Numbered from the stretch's first letter, positions 8,736-17,138 are shown. The stretch: 64,000 bases of DNA from Ralstonia mannitolilytica (GCF_905397375.1 NZ_CAJPVG010000010.1:107333-171332), one strand, 5' to 3'. Notes: a model not told the origin generated them from the letters alone. Numbers and translations: made by a program.

Positions 8736-10136
8736 ATGGCCGAGAAGAAGGTGGAGACAACCGGGCTGCTGGGCTGGATCGACGCTCGCTTCCCGCTGAC
8801 CGAGACGTGGAAGGCGCATCTGTCGGAGTACTACGCGCCGAAGAATTTCAACTTCTGGTATTTCTTTGGTTCACTGGCGCTGCTGGTGCTGGTGATCCAG
8901 ATCGTCACCGGCATCTTCCTGGTGATGAACTACAAGCCGGACGGCACGCTCAACGCTGCCGGCATTCCCGTCGCCTATGCGAGCGTCGAGTTCATCATGC
9001 GCGAGGTGCCGTGGGGCTGGCTGGTGCGCTACATGCACTCGACCGGCGCTTCGGCGTTCTTCATCGTTGTGTATCTGCACATGTTCCGCGGCATGCTGTA
9101 CGGCTCGTACCGCAAGCCGCGCGAGCTGGTCTGGATCTTCGGCTGCCTGATCTTCCTGTGCCTGATGGCCGAAGCCTTCATGGGCTATCTGCTGCCGTGG
9201 GGCCAGATGTCGTACTGGGGCGCGCAGGTCATCGTGAACCTGTTCTCTGCCATTCCGCTGATCGGCCCGGACCTGTCGCTGTGGATCCGTGGTGACTACG
9301 TGGTGTCGGACGCGACGCTGAATCGATTCTTCTCGTTCCACGTCATCGCGGTGCCCCTGGTGCTGCTGGGCCTGGTGGTGGCGCACATCATCGCGCTGCA
9401 CGAAGTGGGCTCGAACAACCCGGACGGCGTCGAGATCAAGGCCAAGAAGGACGAGCGTGGCATCCCGCTCGATGGCATTCCGTTCCACCCGTATTACTCG
9501 GTGCACGATATCGTCGGCGTTGCGGTGTTCCTGTTCATCTTCAGCGCGATCGTGTTCTTCGCGCCGGAAATGGGTGGCTACTTCCTGGAAGCCAACAACT
9601 TCATCCCGGCAGACTCGCTGAAGACGCCGCCGCACATCGCGCCGGTCTGGTACTTCACGCCGTTCTACTCGATGCTGCGCGCGACCACGTCGGACTTCCT
9701 GCCGTGGCTGTGGGCGTTCATCGCGATCATGCTGGGGCTGCTGTTCGTGCGCTCGAGGAGCTTCAAGGTCAAGGGCGTGGCCGTGGCTGTGGCCGTGATC
9801 CTGGCGCTTGGTTTTGCCTTCATCGACGCGAAGTTCTGGGGCGTCGTGGTCATGGGCGGCTCGGTGGTGATCTTCTTCTTCCTGCCCTGGCTGGACCAGT
9901 CGCCGGTCAAGTCGATCCGCTATCGTCCGGGTTTCCACAAGACGCTGCTGATCATCTTCGTGATCGCCTTTGCGGTGCTGGGCTACCTGGGTATCCAGCC
10001 GCCGAGCCCGATCGGTTCGATCGTCTCGCAGATCGGCACCATTGTGTACTTCGCATTCTTCCTCGCGATGCCGATCTGGAGCCGGATCGGGACGTTCAAG
10101 CCAGTGCCTGAGCGCGTCACGTTCACGCCGCACTGA
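8736..10136 (+). CDS. petB: Cytochrome b subunit of cytochrome bc1
   Basis: Polytopic membrane subunit, 466 aa, carrying hemes bL and bH and the quinol sites. Conserved segments: RYMHSTGASAFFIVVYLHMFRGMLYGSY with two heme histidines, LLPWGQMSYWGAQV, HVIAVPLVLLGLVVAHIIALHEVGSNNP with the second pair, and the PEW-like loop region FFAPEMGG. The ATG at 8736 follows GGGGAGG directly and sits 2 bp after the petA stop; the frame is open further upstream inside petA without support. The PEWY motif at the Qo site reads APEM here, a known variant position worth checking. Confidence 0.96.
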   Translation: MAEKKVETTGLLGWIDARFPLTETWKAHLSEYYAPKNFNFWYFFGSLALLVLVIQIVTGIFLVMNYKPDGTLNAAGIPVAYASVEFIMREVPWGWLVRYMHSTGASAFFIVVYLHMFRGMLYGSYRKPRELVWIFGCLIFLCLMAEAFMGYLLPWGQMSYWGAQVIVNLFSAIPLIGPDLSLWIRGDYVVSDATLNRFFSFHVIAVPLVLLGLVVAHIIALHEVGSNNPDGVEIKAKKDERGIPLDGIPFHPYYSVHDIVGVAVFLFIFSAIVFFAPEMGGYFLEANNFIPADSLKTPPHIAPVWYFTPFYSMLRATTSDFLPWLWAFIAIMLGLLFVRSRSFKVKGVAVAVAVILALGFAFIDAKFWGVVVMGGSVVIFFFLPWLDQSPVKSIRYRPGFHKTLLIIFVIAFAVLGYLGIQPPSPIGSIVSQIGTIVYFAFFLAMPIWSRIGTFKPVPERVTFTPH

Positions 10137-10174
10137 TTCGAGCCCGCGCACAAGGACCCATGAAGGACACAAGA

Positions 10175-10921
10175 ATGAAAAAGCTGCTTGCGATTTTCGC
10201 CTTGGCCGGTCTCGTGTTTGCCGCGCCCGTGATGGCCAATGAGGGTGGCGTGCCGCTCGATACGGCGCCCAACCAGTCCAGCGATGCGTCTGCGCTGCAG
10301 CGCGGCGCCAAGCTGTTCGTCAACTACTGCCTGAACTGCCACGGCGCCAGCGCCATGCGCTACAACCGCCTGCGTGACCTCGGCCTCACGGAAGAGCAGA
10401 TCAAGCAGAACCTGCTGTTCACGTCCGACAAGATCGGTGACACGATGCACATTGCCATGGACCGGGACGACGCCAAGAAGTGGTTCGGCGCCGTTCCGCC
10501 CGACCTGTCGGTGATCGCCCGTGCACGCGGCAGCGACTGGCTCTACACCTACCTGCGCACGTTCTACCGCGACGACACGCGGCCGACCGGCTGGAACAAC
10601 CTGGTCTTCGACAAGGTCGGCATGCCGCATGTGCTGTGGGAGCTGCAAGGCCAGCGCGTGCCGAAGTACGAGACGGTCAAGTCCGAGCACGGCGGCGAGC
10701 CGGAGCACAAGCTGGTCGGCTTCGACCAGGTCACGCCCGGCAAGATGAGCAACGTCGAATATGACCAGGCCGTCGCCGATCTCGTCACGTATCTGGACTG
10801 GATGGCTGAGCCCGCCGGTAACCTGCGCAAGCGCCTCGGCGTGTGGGTGCTGTTGTTCATCGGCGTGTTCTTCGTGCTCGCCTGGCGCCTGAATGCGGCC
10901 TATTGGAAGGACATCAAGTAA
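10175..10921 (+). CDS. petC: Cytochrome c1 subunit of cytochrome bc1
   Basis: Periplasmic c-type cytochrome with C-terminal anchor, 248 aa from this start. The signal peptide MKKLLAIFALAGLVFAAPVMA is followed by heme site C52-L-N-C55-H56. The axial methionine region is about VGMPHVLW, and the C-terminal membrane helix (about 222-240) ends in AYWKDIK. An in-frame ATG at 10160 would add five residues, but GAAGGA has ideal spacing only for 10175. Third gene of petABC. Confidence 0.95.
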   Translation: MKKLLAIFALAGLVFAAPVMANEGGVPLDTAPNQSSDASALQRGAKLFVNYCLNCHGASAMRYNRLRDLGLTEEQIKQNLLFTSDKIGDTMHIAMDRDDAKKWFGAVPPDLSVIARARGSDWLYTYLRTFYRDDTRPTGWNNLVFDKVGMPHVLWELQGQRVPKYETVKSEHGGEPEHKLVGFDQVTPGKMSNVEYDQAVADLVTYLDWMAEPAGNLRKRLGVWVLLFIGVFFVLAWRLNAAYWKDIK

Positions 10922-10937
10922 AATCGCTGTTTTCCGG

Positions 10938-10985
10938 GCAAGGGCTAGGCCGGTGAAACACTGGTCCTAGCCCTTTGCCTTTTCG
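10938..10985 (+). terminator. Terminator after petABC
   Basis: A long stem AAGGGCTAGG...CCTAGCCCTT at about 10939-10975 is followed by TTGCCTTTTCGC. It separates petABC from sspA. Confidence 0.8.
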
Positions 10986-11070
10986 CTTTTGTGCCGTGGC
11001 GATGCTGTTTGTCGCCGCGGTTGTACCGTCATCGGGCCGCCCCCGGCCCATGCGCCAAGGAACTACAACC

Positions 11071-11682
11071 ATGATGGTCTTGTACTCGGGCACCACCTGC
11101 CCGTTCTCGCAGCGTTGCCGCCTCGTCCTGTTTGAAAAGGGCATGGATTTCGAGATCCGCGACGTCGATCTCTTCAACAAGCCGGAAGACATCGCGGTAA
11201 TGAACCCGTACGGCCAGGTGCCTATCCTGGTTGAGCGCGACCTGATCCTGTACGAGTCGAACATCATCAACGAGTACATCGACGAGCGCTTCCCGCACCC
11301 GCAGCTGATGCCGGCCGACCCGGTGCAGCGTGCCCGCGCCCGCCTGTTCCTGTTCAACTTCGAGAAGGAACTGTTCACGCACGTCTCCGTGCTCGAGAAC
11401 GAAAAGGGCAAGGCCGCCGAAAAGAACCACGAGAAGGCCCGTGCCGCCATCCGCGACCGCCTGACGCAACTCGCGCCCATCTTCCTGAAGAACAAGTACA
11501 TGCTGGGTGAAGAGTTCTCGATGCTGGACGTGGCGATTGCGCCGCTGCTGTGGCGTCTCGACCACTACGGCATCGAAGTCTCGAAGAACGCCGCGCCGCT
11601 GATGAAATACGCCGAGCGCATCTTCAGCCGTCCGGCGTATATTGAAGCGCTGACGCCGTCGGAAAAGGTCATGCGCCGCTGA
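11071..11682 (+). CDS. sspA: Stringent starvation protein A
   Basis: RNA-polymerase-associated protein with a glutathione S-transferase fold, 203 aa. The thioredoxin-like N-domain begins MMVLYSGTTCPFSQRCRLVLFEKGMDFE, with cis-Pro region NPYGQVPILVERDLILYESNIINEYIDERFPHP. An all-helical C-domain follows. A CAAGGAA ribosome site at 11056-11062 fixes the start; the frame is open upstream. It precedes sspB, as in many proteobacteria. Confidence 0.95.
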   Translation: MMVLYSGTTCPFSQRCRLVLFEKGMDFEIRDVDLFNKPEDIAVMNPYGQVPILVERDLILYESNIINEYIDERFPHPQLMPADPVQRARARLFLFNFEKELFTHVSVLENEKGKAAEKNHEKARAAIRDRLTQLAPIFLKNKYMLGEEFSMLDVAIAPLLWRLDHYGIEVSKNAAPLMKYAERIFSRPAYIEALTPSEKVMRR

Positions 11683-11745
11683 TTGCCGCCGGGGTTGCCG
11701 GCCGCGCGGGTGTGCGGCCGCAGCTGCGTTGGTCACCATTTCATC

Positions 11746-12240
11746 ATGCCGGAAACTTCCACCAAGCCCTATCTGATCCGCGCCATCTATGAATGGTGCA
11801 CGGACAACGGCTTCACGCCATACATCGCGGTCTTCGTCGACAACAACACCAACGTGCCGCGCGAGTTCGTCAAGAATGACGAGATCGTGCTGAACGTCAG
11901 CTTCGACGCGACCAGCCAGCTCGACATGGGGAACGAGTGGATCACGTTCCACGCGCGCTTTTCGGGCGTGTCGCGCAAGATCGAGGTGCCGGTCGAGAAC
12001 GTGCTGGCCGTTTATGCGCGCGAGAACGGGCAGGGCATGGCCTTCCCGGTCGAGCGCAGCAATCCTGTGACGCAGGCTGCGACCGAGCGCGAGAACAATC
12101 CGCCGCCCAAGCTGGCTGCTGTGGATGCTGAGTCCGCTCTTCCGCCGGCCCCCGCAGAAGCGGACGGCGGCCCGGACGACGAACCGCCGCCCAACGTACC
12201 CCGCATCGGCGGCAAGCCCGCGCTGAAAGTCGTCAAGTAG
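11746..12240 (+). CDS. sspB: ClpXP adaptor / specificity-enhancing factor
   Basis: SspB delivers ssrA-tagged proteins and others to ClpXP. The 164 aa protein has the adaptor domain at about 1-110 (KPYLIRAIYEWCTDNGFTPYIAV, NEWITFHARFSGVSRKIEVPV, AVYARENGQGMAF). A disordered Ala/Pro-rich linker follows, then a short C-terminal tail (GKPALKVVK) that matches the ClpX-binding XB motif in other SspB proteins. No strong ribosome site precedes the ATG; co-transcription with sspA 63 bp upstream is likely. Confidence 0.94.
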   Translation: MPETSTKPYLIRAIYEWCTDNGFTPYIAVFVDNNTNVPREFVKNDEIVLNVSFDATSQLDMGNEWITFHARFSGVSRKIEVPVENVLAVYARENGQGMAFPVERSNPVTQAATERENNPPPKLAAVDAESALPPAPAEADGGPDDEPPPNVPRIGGKPALKVVK

Positions 12241-12252
12241 CACGGGTTGCTG

Positions 12253-12258
12253 TAGAAT
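12253..12258 (+). promoter_or_regulatory. Possible tRNA-Thr -10 box
   Basis: TAGAAT lies 11 bp before the mature tRNA 5' end, the spacing expected for a tRNA promoter. The -35 would fall in the last codons of sspB and is weak. Confidence 0.45.
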
Positions 12259-12269
12259 CGCCGTTCTTT

Positions 12270-12345
<76 letters not shown>

Positions 12346-12351
12346 ATACCG

Positions 12352-12384
12352 AAGCGGCTTCCCACTGGGAAGCCGCTTGTCTTT
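12352..12384 (+). terminator. Terminator of tRNA-Thr
   Basis: A perfect 12-bp stem AAGCGGCTTCCC / GGGAAGCCGCTT with a 3-nt loop is followed by GTCTTT, starting 7 bp after the tRNA CCA. Confidence 0.9.
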
Positions 12385-12443
12385 GGCGCTCGCCCATCCA
12401 GATCGCACATTCGGAATTGCACGGCGACAGTCCGCCGATCGGA

Positions 12444-12896
12444 CTACTTCGGCTCCGTCAACGGCGCGTAAGCGACCGCCTTGATCTCCACCAGACCGCC
12501 TTCGGGGTTCAGTTCGGCAACGCCCAATTCCACTGCCACAGGGTACGGGGCCGGGAAAAATTCGTCCCGCACACGCGCAATGGCTGCGAGCTGCCCGGCC
12601 TTGTCCAGCGCAAGACGCGGGCTGCCGAGCACGTGGAACATCTGCAGCTCGATCACGTCGACCATCCGTGCCTGGCAGGCCGCCAGCAGCCGTTCGATCT
12701 GGCGGAAGACCTGACGCAGTTCGGCCTCGAAGGCGGTGGCGTCCATGGGCGTCGTTTCACGATTGCACGCGACGATGCCCGACAGGTAGACGAAATCGCC
12801 GACACGTCTTGCGGGCGCGTAGTGGAACTGTGCGACATCGGCTTCCAGCTCGGGCGGGATGACGACTTCTCCGGTTTCGGTAGGGATGTGGTGCAT
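12444..12896 (-). CDS. RidA/YjgF-family protein
   Basis: Protein of 150 aa of the RidA/YjgF/UK114 superfamily, trimeric enamine/imine deaminases and relatives. Family signs: APARRVGDFVYLSGIVAC near the N-terminus, FRQIERLLAACQARMVDVIELQMF in the middle, and PAPYPVAVELGVAELNPEGGLVEIKAVA at the end. The last matches the signature block, but the usual catalytic Arg in the R(P)xR-type motif is not obvious, so deaminase activity is uncertain. Start at 12896 (MHHIPTET) is preferred over a longer upstream frame lacking family resemblance. Confidence 0.82.
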   Translation of the reverse strand: MHHIPTETGEVVIPPELEADVAQFHYAPARRVGDFVYLSGIVACNRETTPMDATAFEAELRQVFRQIERLLAACQARMVDVIELQMFHVLGSPRLALDKAGQLAAIARVRDEFFPAPYPVAVELGVAELNPEGGLVEIKAVAYAPLTEPK

Positions 12897-12999
12897 GGCC
12901 TTCGGGGTAGAGGGTGGAAGCGGATTGTGTCCGATCCCCCCGGGGCTTGCATGGCACCACCACGCGTAGGGCTTCCACGCGCCGTGCATGCGGATCGTC

Positions 13000-13509
13000 T
13001 CAGCTGACCGCGAATGGCGCAGCCGAGGCGGTGTCTTCAAGAAAGTCCGTCATTGCATCCCGGCTTGGCGTCAGGCCCCTTAGCTGCAGGAGCGCGCCGG
13101 CGTTGCCGCGATGGTAGGTGCCGTGCAGGCACACGTGCAGCAGGATCTCGCCGCGACGCATGCGCGCCGGCTTGCCGCTGGTGAAGGTGAATTCAAGCGG
13201 CTCGTCGAGCTTGGCCTGCGTCACGGTCTGCGCGTAAGACACATACCAGTCGTCGACTTGCTGCGCGTGCTGGGCCAGCGTGCTGAGTTCTGGAAGCTTC
13301 TCGGATCTGGGCGCAGCGAATGGATGCGGCAGTCCCTGCAGATGGTGCTGGAAGATGCGGTCCACTGTGTGGACGTGATCGAGGACGCGCAGCATGAGCG
13401 TCGCGTCTTCATGGCTCAGCTGATCGAACTGCCGGCACACGGCGTCATACAGACCGCGGTCGGCCCATTGCTTGATGGCGAGCAGTTGCGTGTAGGGTGG
13501 GTGAGACAT
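13000..13509 (-). CDS. DinB-family putative metal-dependent protein
   Basis: Protein of 169 aa with the DinB/YfiT four-helix-bundle pattern. Helix 1 starts YTQLLAIKQWADRGLYDAV. Likely metal ligands are the His in LDHVHTVDRIFQHH and HVCLHGTYHRGNAGALL, the usual three-histidine arrangement. Members include thiol transferases and stress-induced proteins of unknown substrate. The gene diverges from the TetR-type regulator with about 100 bp between starts, so that regulator may control it. Confidence 0.87.
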   Translation of the reverse strand: MSHPPYTQLLAIKQWADRGLYDAVCRQFDQLSHEDATLMLRVLDHVHTVDRIFQHHLQGLPHPFAAPRSEKLPELSTLAQHAQQVDDWYVSYAQTVTQAKLDEPLEFTFTSGKPARMRRGEILLHVCLHGTYHRGNAGALLQLRGLTPSRDAMTDFLEDTASAAPFAVS

Positions 13510-13533
13510 GAGGTGGCTCCTTGTCTTGCACGG

Positions 13534-13561
13534 TTGGCGAGCAACTCGCGCCATGCATAAT
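13534..13561 (+). promoter_or_regulatory. Probable promoter of the TetR gene
   Basis: TTGGCG (13534-13539), a 16-bp spacer, and CATAAT (13556-13561) preceded by TG (extended -10). The predicted transcript starts near 13568, which favours translation from the ATG at 13608. Confidence 0.55.
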
Positions 13562-13607
13562 ATGAGCGATGACTCGTGTTTCATACTCGCATTCGACGCC
13601 CAGGAAA

Positions 13608-14231
13608 ATGGCTCGCAAGCCGCTGACCCAACCCCGCAAACAAGCCGCGCAGGCGCGATCGCGCGCCACGGTGGATGCGTTGATCGAAGCCACCGCTCGC
13701 ATTCTCGTGAAAGAGGGGTTCGATAAGGCGAGCACGAACCGGATTGCGGCCAAGGCCGGCGTGAGCGTGGGATCGCTGTACCAGTATTTTCCGAGCAAGG
13801 AGGCGCTCGTGGTGGCGGTGATGGAGCGGCACAGCAGCGAACTCATGGCGCTGACGCGTGATGCGCTCGCTGACGCTGCCACGCTCCCGGTGGCGCAGGC
13901 GGTGCGCAGGCTGGTGACCACTGCCGTTCACGCGCATGGCGTCGATCCCAAATTGCACCGCGTGCTCGCCGAGCAGATACCGCGCACCGGGCGGCTCGCG
14001 AACACCGAGCGCTTCAACGCCGAGATCTACAACATGTTCTTCGCGTACCTGGAGGCCCATCGCGATGAGCTGCGTCCGCTCGATCTCGAGCTTGCCGCGT
14101 TCGTGTGCGTGACCTCCATCGAGGCGCTCACGCACAACGCTGTCCTGCACCACGCCGAGCGCTTTGCCGAAGCGCGCTTCGCGCCGCTGATCGACGAGGC
14201 GACGCGGCTCATCGTTGGGTATCTGCAGTAG
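13608..14231 (+). CDS. TetR-family transcriptional regulator
   Basis: Repressor-type regulator of 207 aa. The N-terminal helix-turn-helix is unmistakable: ATARILVKEGFDKASTNRIAAKAGVSVGSLYQYFPSKEALVVAVMERH. A helical ligand/dimerisation domain follows, with LHRVLAEQIPRTGR. Another ATG at 13569 in the same frame would add 13 residues, but it lies at the predicted transcription start. The target is most likely itself and the divergent DinB-like gene; ligand unknown. Confidence 0.9.
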   Translation: MARKPLTQPRKQAAQARSRATVDALIEATARILVKEGFDKASTNRIAAKAGVSVGSLYQYFPSKEALVVAVMERHSSELMALTRDALADAATLPVAQAVRRLVTTAVHAHGVDPKLHRVLAEQIPRTGRLANTERFNAEIYNMFFAYLEAHRDELRPLDLELAAFVCVTSIEALTHNAVLHHAERFAEARFAPLIDEATRLIVGYLQ

Positions 14232-14306
14232 CGGCCACCAAGGGCTTGCCGGCCCCCCGCGACACTTTGTTGCTCTGCGCCCCGTCACAGCTACGGAGTG
14301 GTCTCC

Positions 14307-14393
14307 ATGGACAGTTGTTCCAGTCGATCTTCGATCGCCATTGAACGGCTAAGCAGTCCAGGCGTGTTGGCCGTCCTTCCCGCCACTGCCTAG
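14307..14393 (+). CDS. Putative leader peptide A (28 codons)
   Basis: A short frame starting MDSCSSRSS and ending at TAG 14391, with ribosome site CGGAG at 14294-14298. Its start region is nearly a copy of leader peptide B: CTACGGAG, 7-8 nt, ATGGACAG, then (A)GTCGA. Two copies of ribosome site plus start codons argue for selection on translation. It has no homologue I recognise. It precedes, at distance, the NRAMP remnant. Confidence 0.45.
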   Translation: MDSCSSRSSIAIERLSSPGVLAVLPATA

Positions 14394-14717
14394 CCGCGTT
14401 GCACGGCAGGTGGTGGCTCTTGCGTGGGTTCTCTGCGCAAGCGTCTCCCTGAATCGAGTGTTGGTGTCCGGCACCGTATGCGTGGCCGCGTGCGTTTGCG
14501 CGCGCCATCGGCAAGCCGGCGGCCGGCGTCTGCCTGCGTCCACGTCGCACGCGGACGAGAGGCCTCATGCGTTCTACCGCTCGCCATCGATCAGGGCGCT
14601 GGCGGGCTGCCCTGATCTTCAGCGTATCGGGGCCCTGGCTACGGCCGCGATCGCGGCGTCGTCAACCGCGTGGGCATGCGCGCCCCCACCGAACTCCAAG
14701 ACCTACGGAGGGCCCAC

Positions 14718-14795
14718 ATGGACAGTCCGAGTCGACCCTATCCGAACGCATTTTCCTCAAGGCGAGTCCGCTGCACGGTTGTTCCTTGCTGTTGA
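14718..14795 (+). CDS. Putative leader peptide B (25 codons)
   Basis: A short frame starting MDSPSRPYP, then basic (SSRRVRC) and ending ...VVPCC at TGA 14793. Ribosome site CGGAGGG is at 14706-14712. The proline-rich start followed by an arginine cluster resembles the MgtL leader of enterobacterial mgtA (known to begin M-D/E-P-D-P-T-P-L-P-R-R-R). It lies about 440 bp before the NRAMP-family remnant at 15156. Inference: a Mg2+- or proline-responsive attenuating leader whose target gene has since decayed. Confidence 0.5.
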   Translation: MDSPSRPYPNAFSSRRVRCTVVPCC

Positions 14796-14918
14796 CTTGC
14801 GGCCCGGCAAGGCGGCGGTGTCTCCCATCGCTCCTTGAATGTCTGAACACGCCGCGCGCAGCCGTGGCGATGGCGGCAGGCCGCGCCCACATGGCGGGCG
14901 TGCCGCAAGGAGTGCACC

Positions 14919-15125
14919 ATGCGCAAATTCAACATCCCCGCCCGTCGTTTTTCGGCGATCGCACTGCCGTTCAGCTCGCCGTTCGTGCAGGCCCGGGCCG
15001 GTGCGCCCGAGCGTGCCGGTGCCGTGCCCGGGCCATCGACCCGCCGCGCCGGCGTTGGCGGCCCAGCGCTCGCGAACCACGGTTACGTCGCGGCGGCCAT
15101 TCGCCTGTCGCGCACGTACTGGTAA
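14919..15125 (+). CDS. Possible small protein between leader B and the NRAMP remnant
   Basis: A frame of 68 codons with a strong ribosome site (AAGGAG, 14906-14911) before ATG. It begins MRKFNIPARRFSAIALPF with some signal-peptide character and continues Ala/Gly/Pro/Arg-rich. A weaker counterpart (ATG 14567, MRSTARHRSGRW) follows leader A at a similar distance. No family recognised. It may be a real small protein or the remains of one. Confidence 0.3.
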   Translation: MRKFNIPARRFSAIALPFSSPFVQARAGAPERAGAVPGPSTRRAGVGGPALANHGYVAAAIRLSRTYW

Positions 15126-15155
15126 CGCCAACAACGCGCACCAATTGGGGTCGAT

Positions 15156-15693
15156 ATGACGCAATTCGCTTCGGGCATCGGCGCGCCGCGTCATGCCGCA
15201 CGCGACGACGCCCATGTGGGTGACATTCGGGGCGCGCTCGGCACCTGACGCGCGCTGGCGGACGTTGCTCGCCATCGTCGGGCCGGGCCTGGTCGTGATG
15301 GTCGGAGACAACGACGCCGGCGCCTTCGGCAGGTATTCGCGATCGCGTTGCCGGACGCCAGCATCATCGGCGCATGCGCGGTGTCGCTTTCGACCGCATA
15401 TGCGATGGGCGATGTGTTTGCCGTGCGGCACTCGCTGCATCGCAGGCCGGCATGCTGCTGCCGAGCGCGACGGTGTTCCTGCTGCTGTTGTGCAACGACA
15501 AGGCCGTGCTGGGCCTGCGGAAGAACACCCGTGGATGAACCTCTTCGCTGGCTGCGTGGTGGCGGTGGTGCCGGTGATGCTGTCGGTGCTCTCCCGCCTC
15601 TTGCGGCCTATCGTGGCCTGCGCGCCACTGTGGCCGATTGTCGCAGTGCAACAACATGCACTTTCGATTGGCTTACCCGCAAAGCCGCGTAAA
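15156..15693 (+). pseudogene. NRAMP-family divalent metal transporter remnant
   Basis: Fragments of one transporter in shifting frames. 15156-15248 encodes an N-terminus ending HVGDIRGALGT then TGA. About 15258-15330, in another frame, gives WRTLLAIVGPGLVVMVGDNDAGAFG (TM1). About 15334-15440 jumps near the C-terminus (FAIALPDASIIGACAVSL, STAYAMGDVFAVRHSLHR). About 15446-15512 gives MLLPSATVFLLLLCNDKAVLG. About 15535-15605 gives MNLFAGCVVAVVPVMLSVLS. Most of the middle, roughly 300 residues of a normal protein of about 420-550, is deleted, and at least three frameshifts are present. TM1 carries DNDAG in place of the DPGN of classical Mn/Fe NRAMPs, the divergent form found in the clade that includes Mg2+ carriers. 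Confidence 0.85.
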
Positions 15694-15699
15694 CCCTAG

Positions 15700-16142
15700 G
15701 CGGACGACGCAGCCGTCACTTGTCAATCGGCTCGCATTTCTATTTGCCTGAGCAAATTGCGCGATCCGAAGCGCCGTCTGGCGGTAAGATCGCGCCCGCA
15801 TTCCACTCCATACCGCGCTCCCCCAACGAGCGCCTGACGTAGTGCCTGCTCCCATCTCAACCGCCCCCGATGTGTCGTACGCCGCTTTGTGCGACGCGGC
15901 GGCGCTCGGCCTCGCGCATGCCCGGCATGAGCGAAGTCCGCCCCGTCGACGGGGCGCGCTGGGTTCAGCTTCTCCCTGACCGGCGCCAGATGTGATCGAA
16001 GATCCGCTGCCGCACCAGCCGATTCCGAAGTGCCGGCAGCACGGTCTTTTCTCATTTCCCGCGTTTTTCCGCCTGTGGCTGCAGTCTGGGCTGCTGGGCT
16101 CTCGTGATGTTGGTGCGCATCGCCGGCGCAATTGTGCAAGAC
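15700..16142 (+). other. Region upstream of cyoABCD
   Basis: About 440 bp between the NRAMP remnant and cyoA. Open frames are short and unsupported. It must hold the cyo promoter, but I cannot identify a convincing -35/-10 pair or a regulator site by eye. Confidence 0.4.
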
Positions 16143-17129
16143 ATGAAGAACACACTCGTTCCACATATGAAGCGGCTCCTCGCCGCAAGCCTTCCGCTCC
16201 TGCTGGCGGGCTGCAACCTGACGGTCCTGGACCCGAAGGGGATGATCGCCGCCGAAGAAAAGACGCTGATCCTGGTGGCGACCGGCCTGATGCTGCTGGT
16301 GGTCATTCCCGTGATCGTGCTGACGCTGGTGTTTGCGTGGAAGTATCGCGCCACCAATACGAAGGCCCGTTACGAGCCGGACTGGTCGCACTCCAACGCC
16401 ATCGAAGCCGTGGTGTGGCTGATCCCGTGCCTGATCATCGTTGTCCTGGGCTGGATCACGTACAAGTCCACGCACGCGCTCGATCCGTACAAGCCGATCG
16501 AATCGGATGTGAAGCCCATCACGGTCGAGGCCGTCTCGCTCGACTGGAAGTGGCTGTTCATCTATCCGGAGCTGAAGATCGCGACGGTCAACCAGCTCGC
16601 GTTCCCGGCCAACACCCCGATCAACTTCAAGATCACGTCCGACACGGTGATGAACGCGTTCTTCATCCCGCAACTCGGCAGCCAGGTGTACGCCATGGCG
16701 GGCATGCAGACCAAGCTGCACCTGATCGCCAACGAGACCGGTGTGTTTGACGGCATGTCGTCGAACTACAGCGGCTCCGGCTTCACGGGCATGAAGTTCA
16801 AGGCCACGGCCATGACCAACGAAGAATTCGACGCCTGGGTCAAGCAGGTCCGCGCGTCGTCGCAGAGCCTGACCAAGGAAGGCTACGCAGCGCTGGCCAA
16901 GCCGAGCGAGAAGGTGCCGCCGGCGATGTACGCCTCGGTGGACCCGACGCTGTACCACAGCATTCTGCACAAATACATGGGCGACTCGGACAAGGTCCTG
17001 ACGCTCGACGAGGCGCTGGGCAATGGCGCCTGCACCGTGGAAACGGCCGAGACGATTGCGACGCCGGCCCCGGTGCAGTCGGCCCTGCCGGCCCCCGCCG
17101 CTGCCAACGCAGTGCGCAAGAATTCCTAG
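16143..17129 (+). CDS. cyoA: Cytochrome bo3 quinol oxidase subunit II
   Basis: Lipoprotein subunit of 328 aa from this start. Signal peptide with lipobox LLLAGC (Cys24), two membrane helices (about 37-60 and 80-100), then the cupredoxin domain (VEAVSLDWKWLFIYPE...NFKITSDTVMNAFFIPQLGSQVYAMAGM). The CuA ligands of true cytochrome c oxidases are absent, which marks a quinol oxidase. The extended C-terminal COX_ARM-type tail is Ala/Pro-rich. Starts at 16104 and 16167 are also possible in frame; none has a strong ribosome site. First gene of cyoABCD. Confidence 0.95.
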   Translation: MKNTLVPHMKRLLAASLPLLLAGCNLTVLDPKGMIAAEEKTLILVATGLMLLVVIPVIVLTLVFAWKYRATNTKARYEPDWSHSNAIEAVVWLIPCLIIVVLGWITYKSTHALDPYKPIESDVKPITVEAVSLDWKWLFIYPELKIATVNQLAFPANTPINFKITSDTVMNAFFIPQLGSQVYAMAGMQTKLHLIANETGVFDGMSSNYSGSGFTGMKFKATAMTNEEFDAWVKQVRASSQSLTKEGYAALAKPSEKVPPAMYASVDPTLYHSILHKYMGDSDKVLTLDEALGNGACTVETAETIATPAPVQSALPAPAAANAVRKNS

Positions 17130-17138
17130 GAGTTGACG

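Noticed and set aside
14250..15150. Known riboswitch (yybP-ykoY or M-box) upstream of the NRAMP remnant
   Set aside because: I could not match the conserved core of either class by eye; the duplicated leader-peptide starts explain the repeats better. A covariance-model search would decide.
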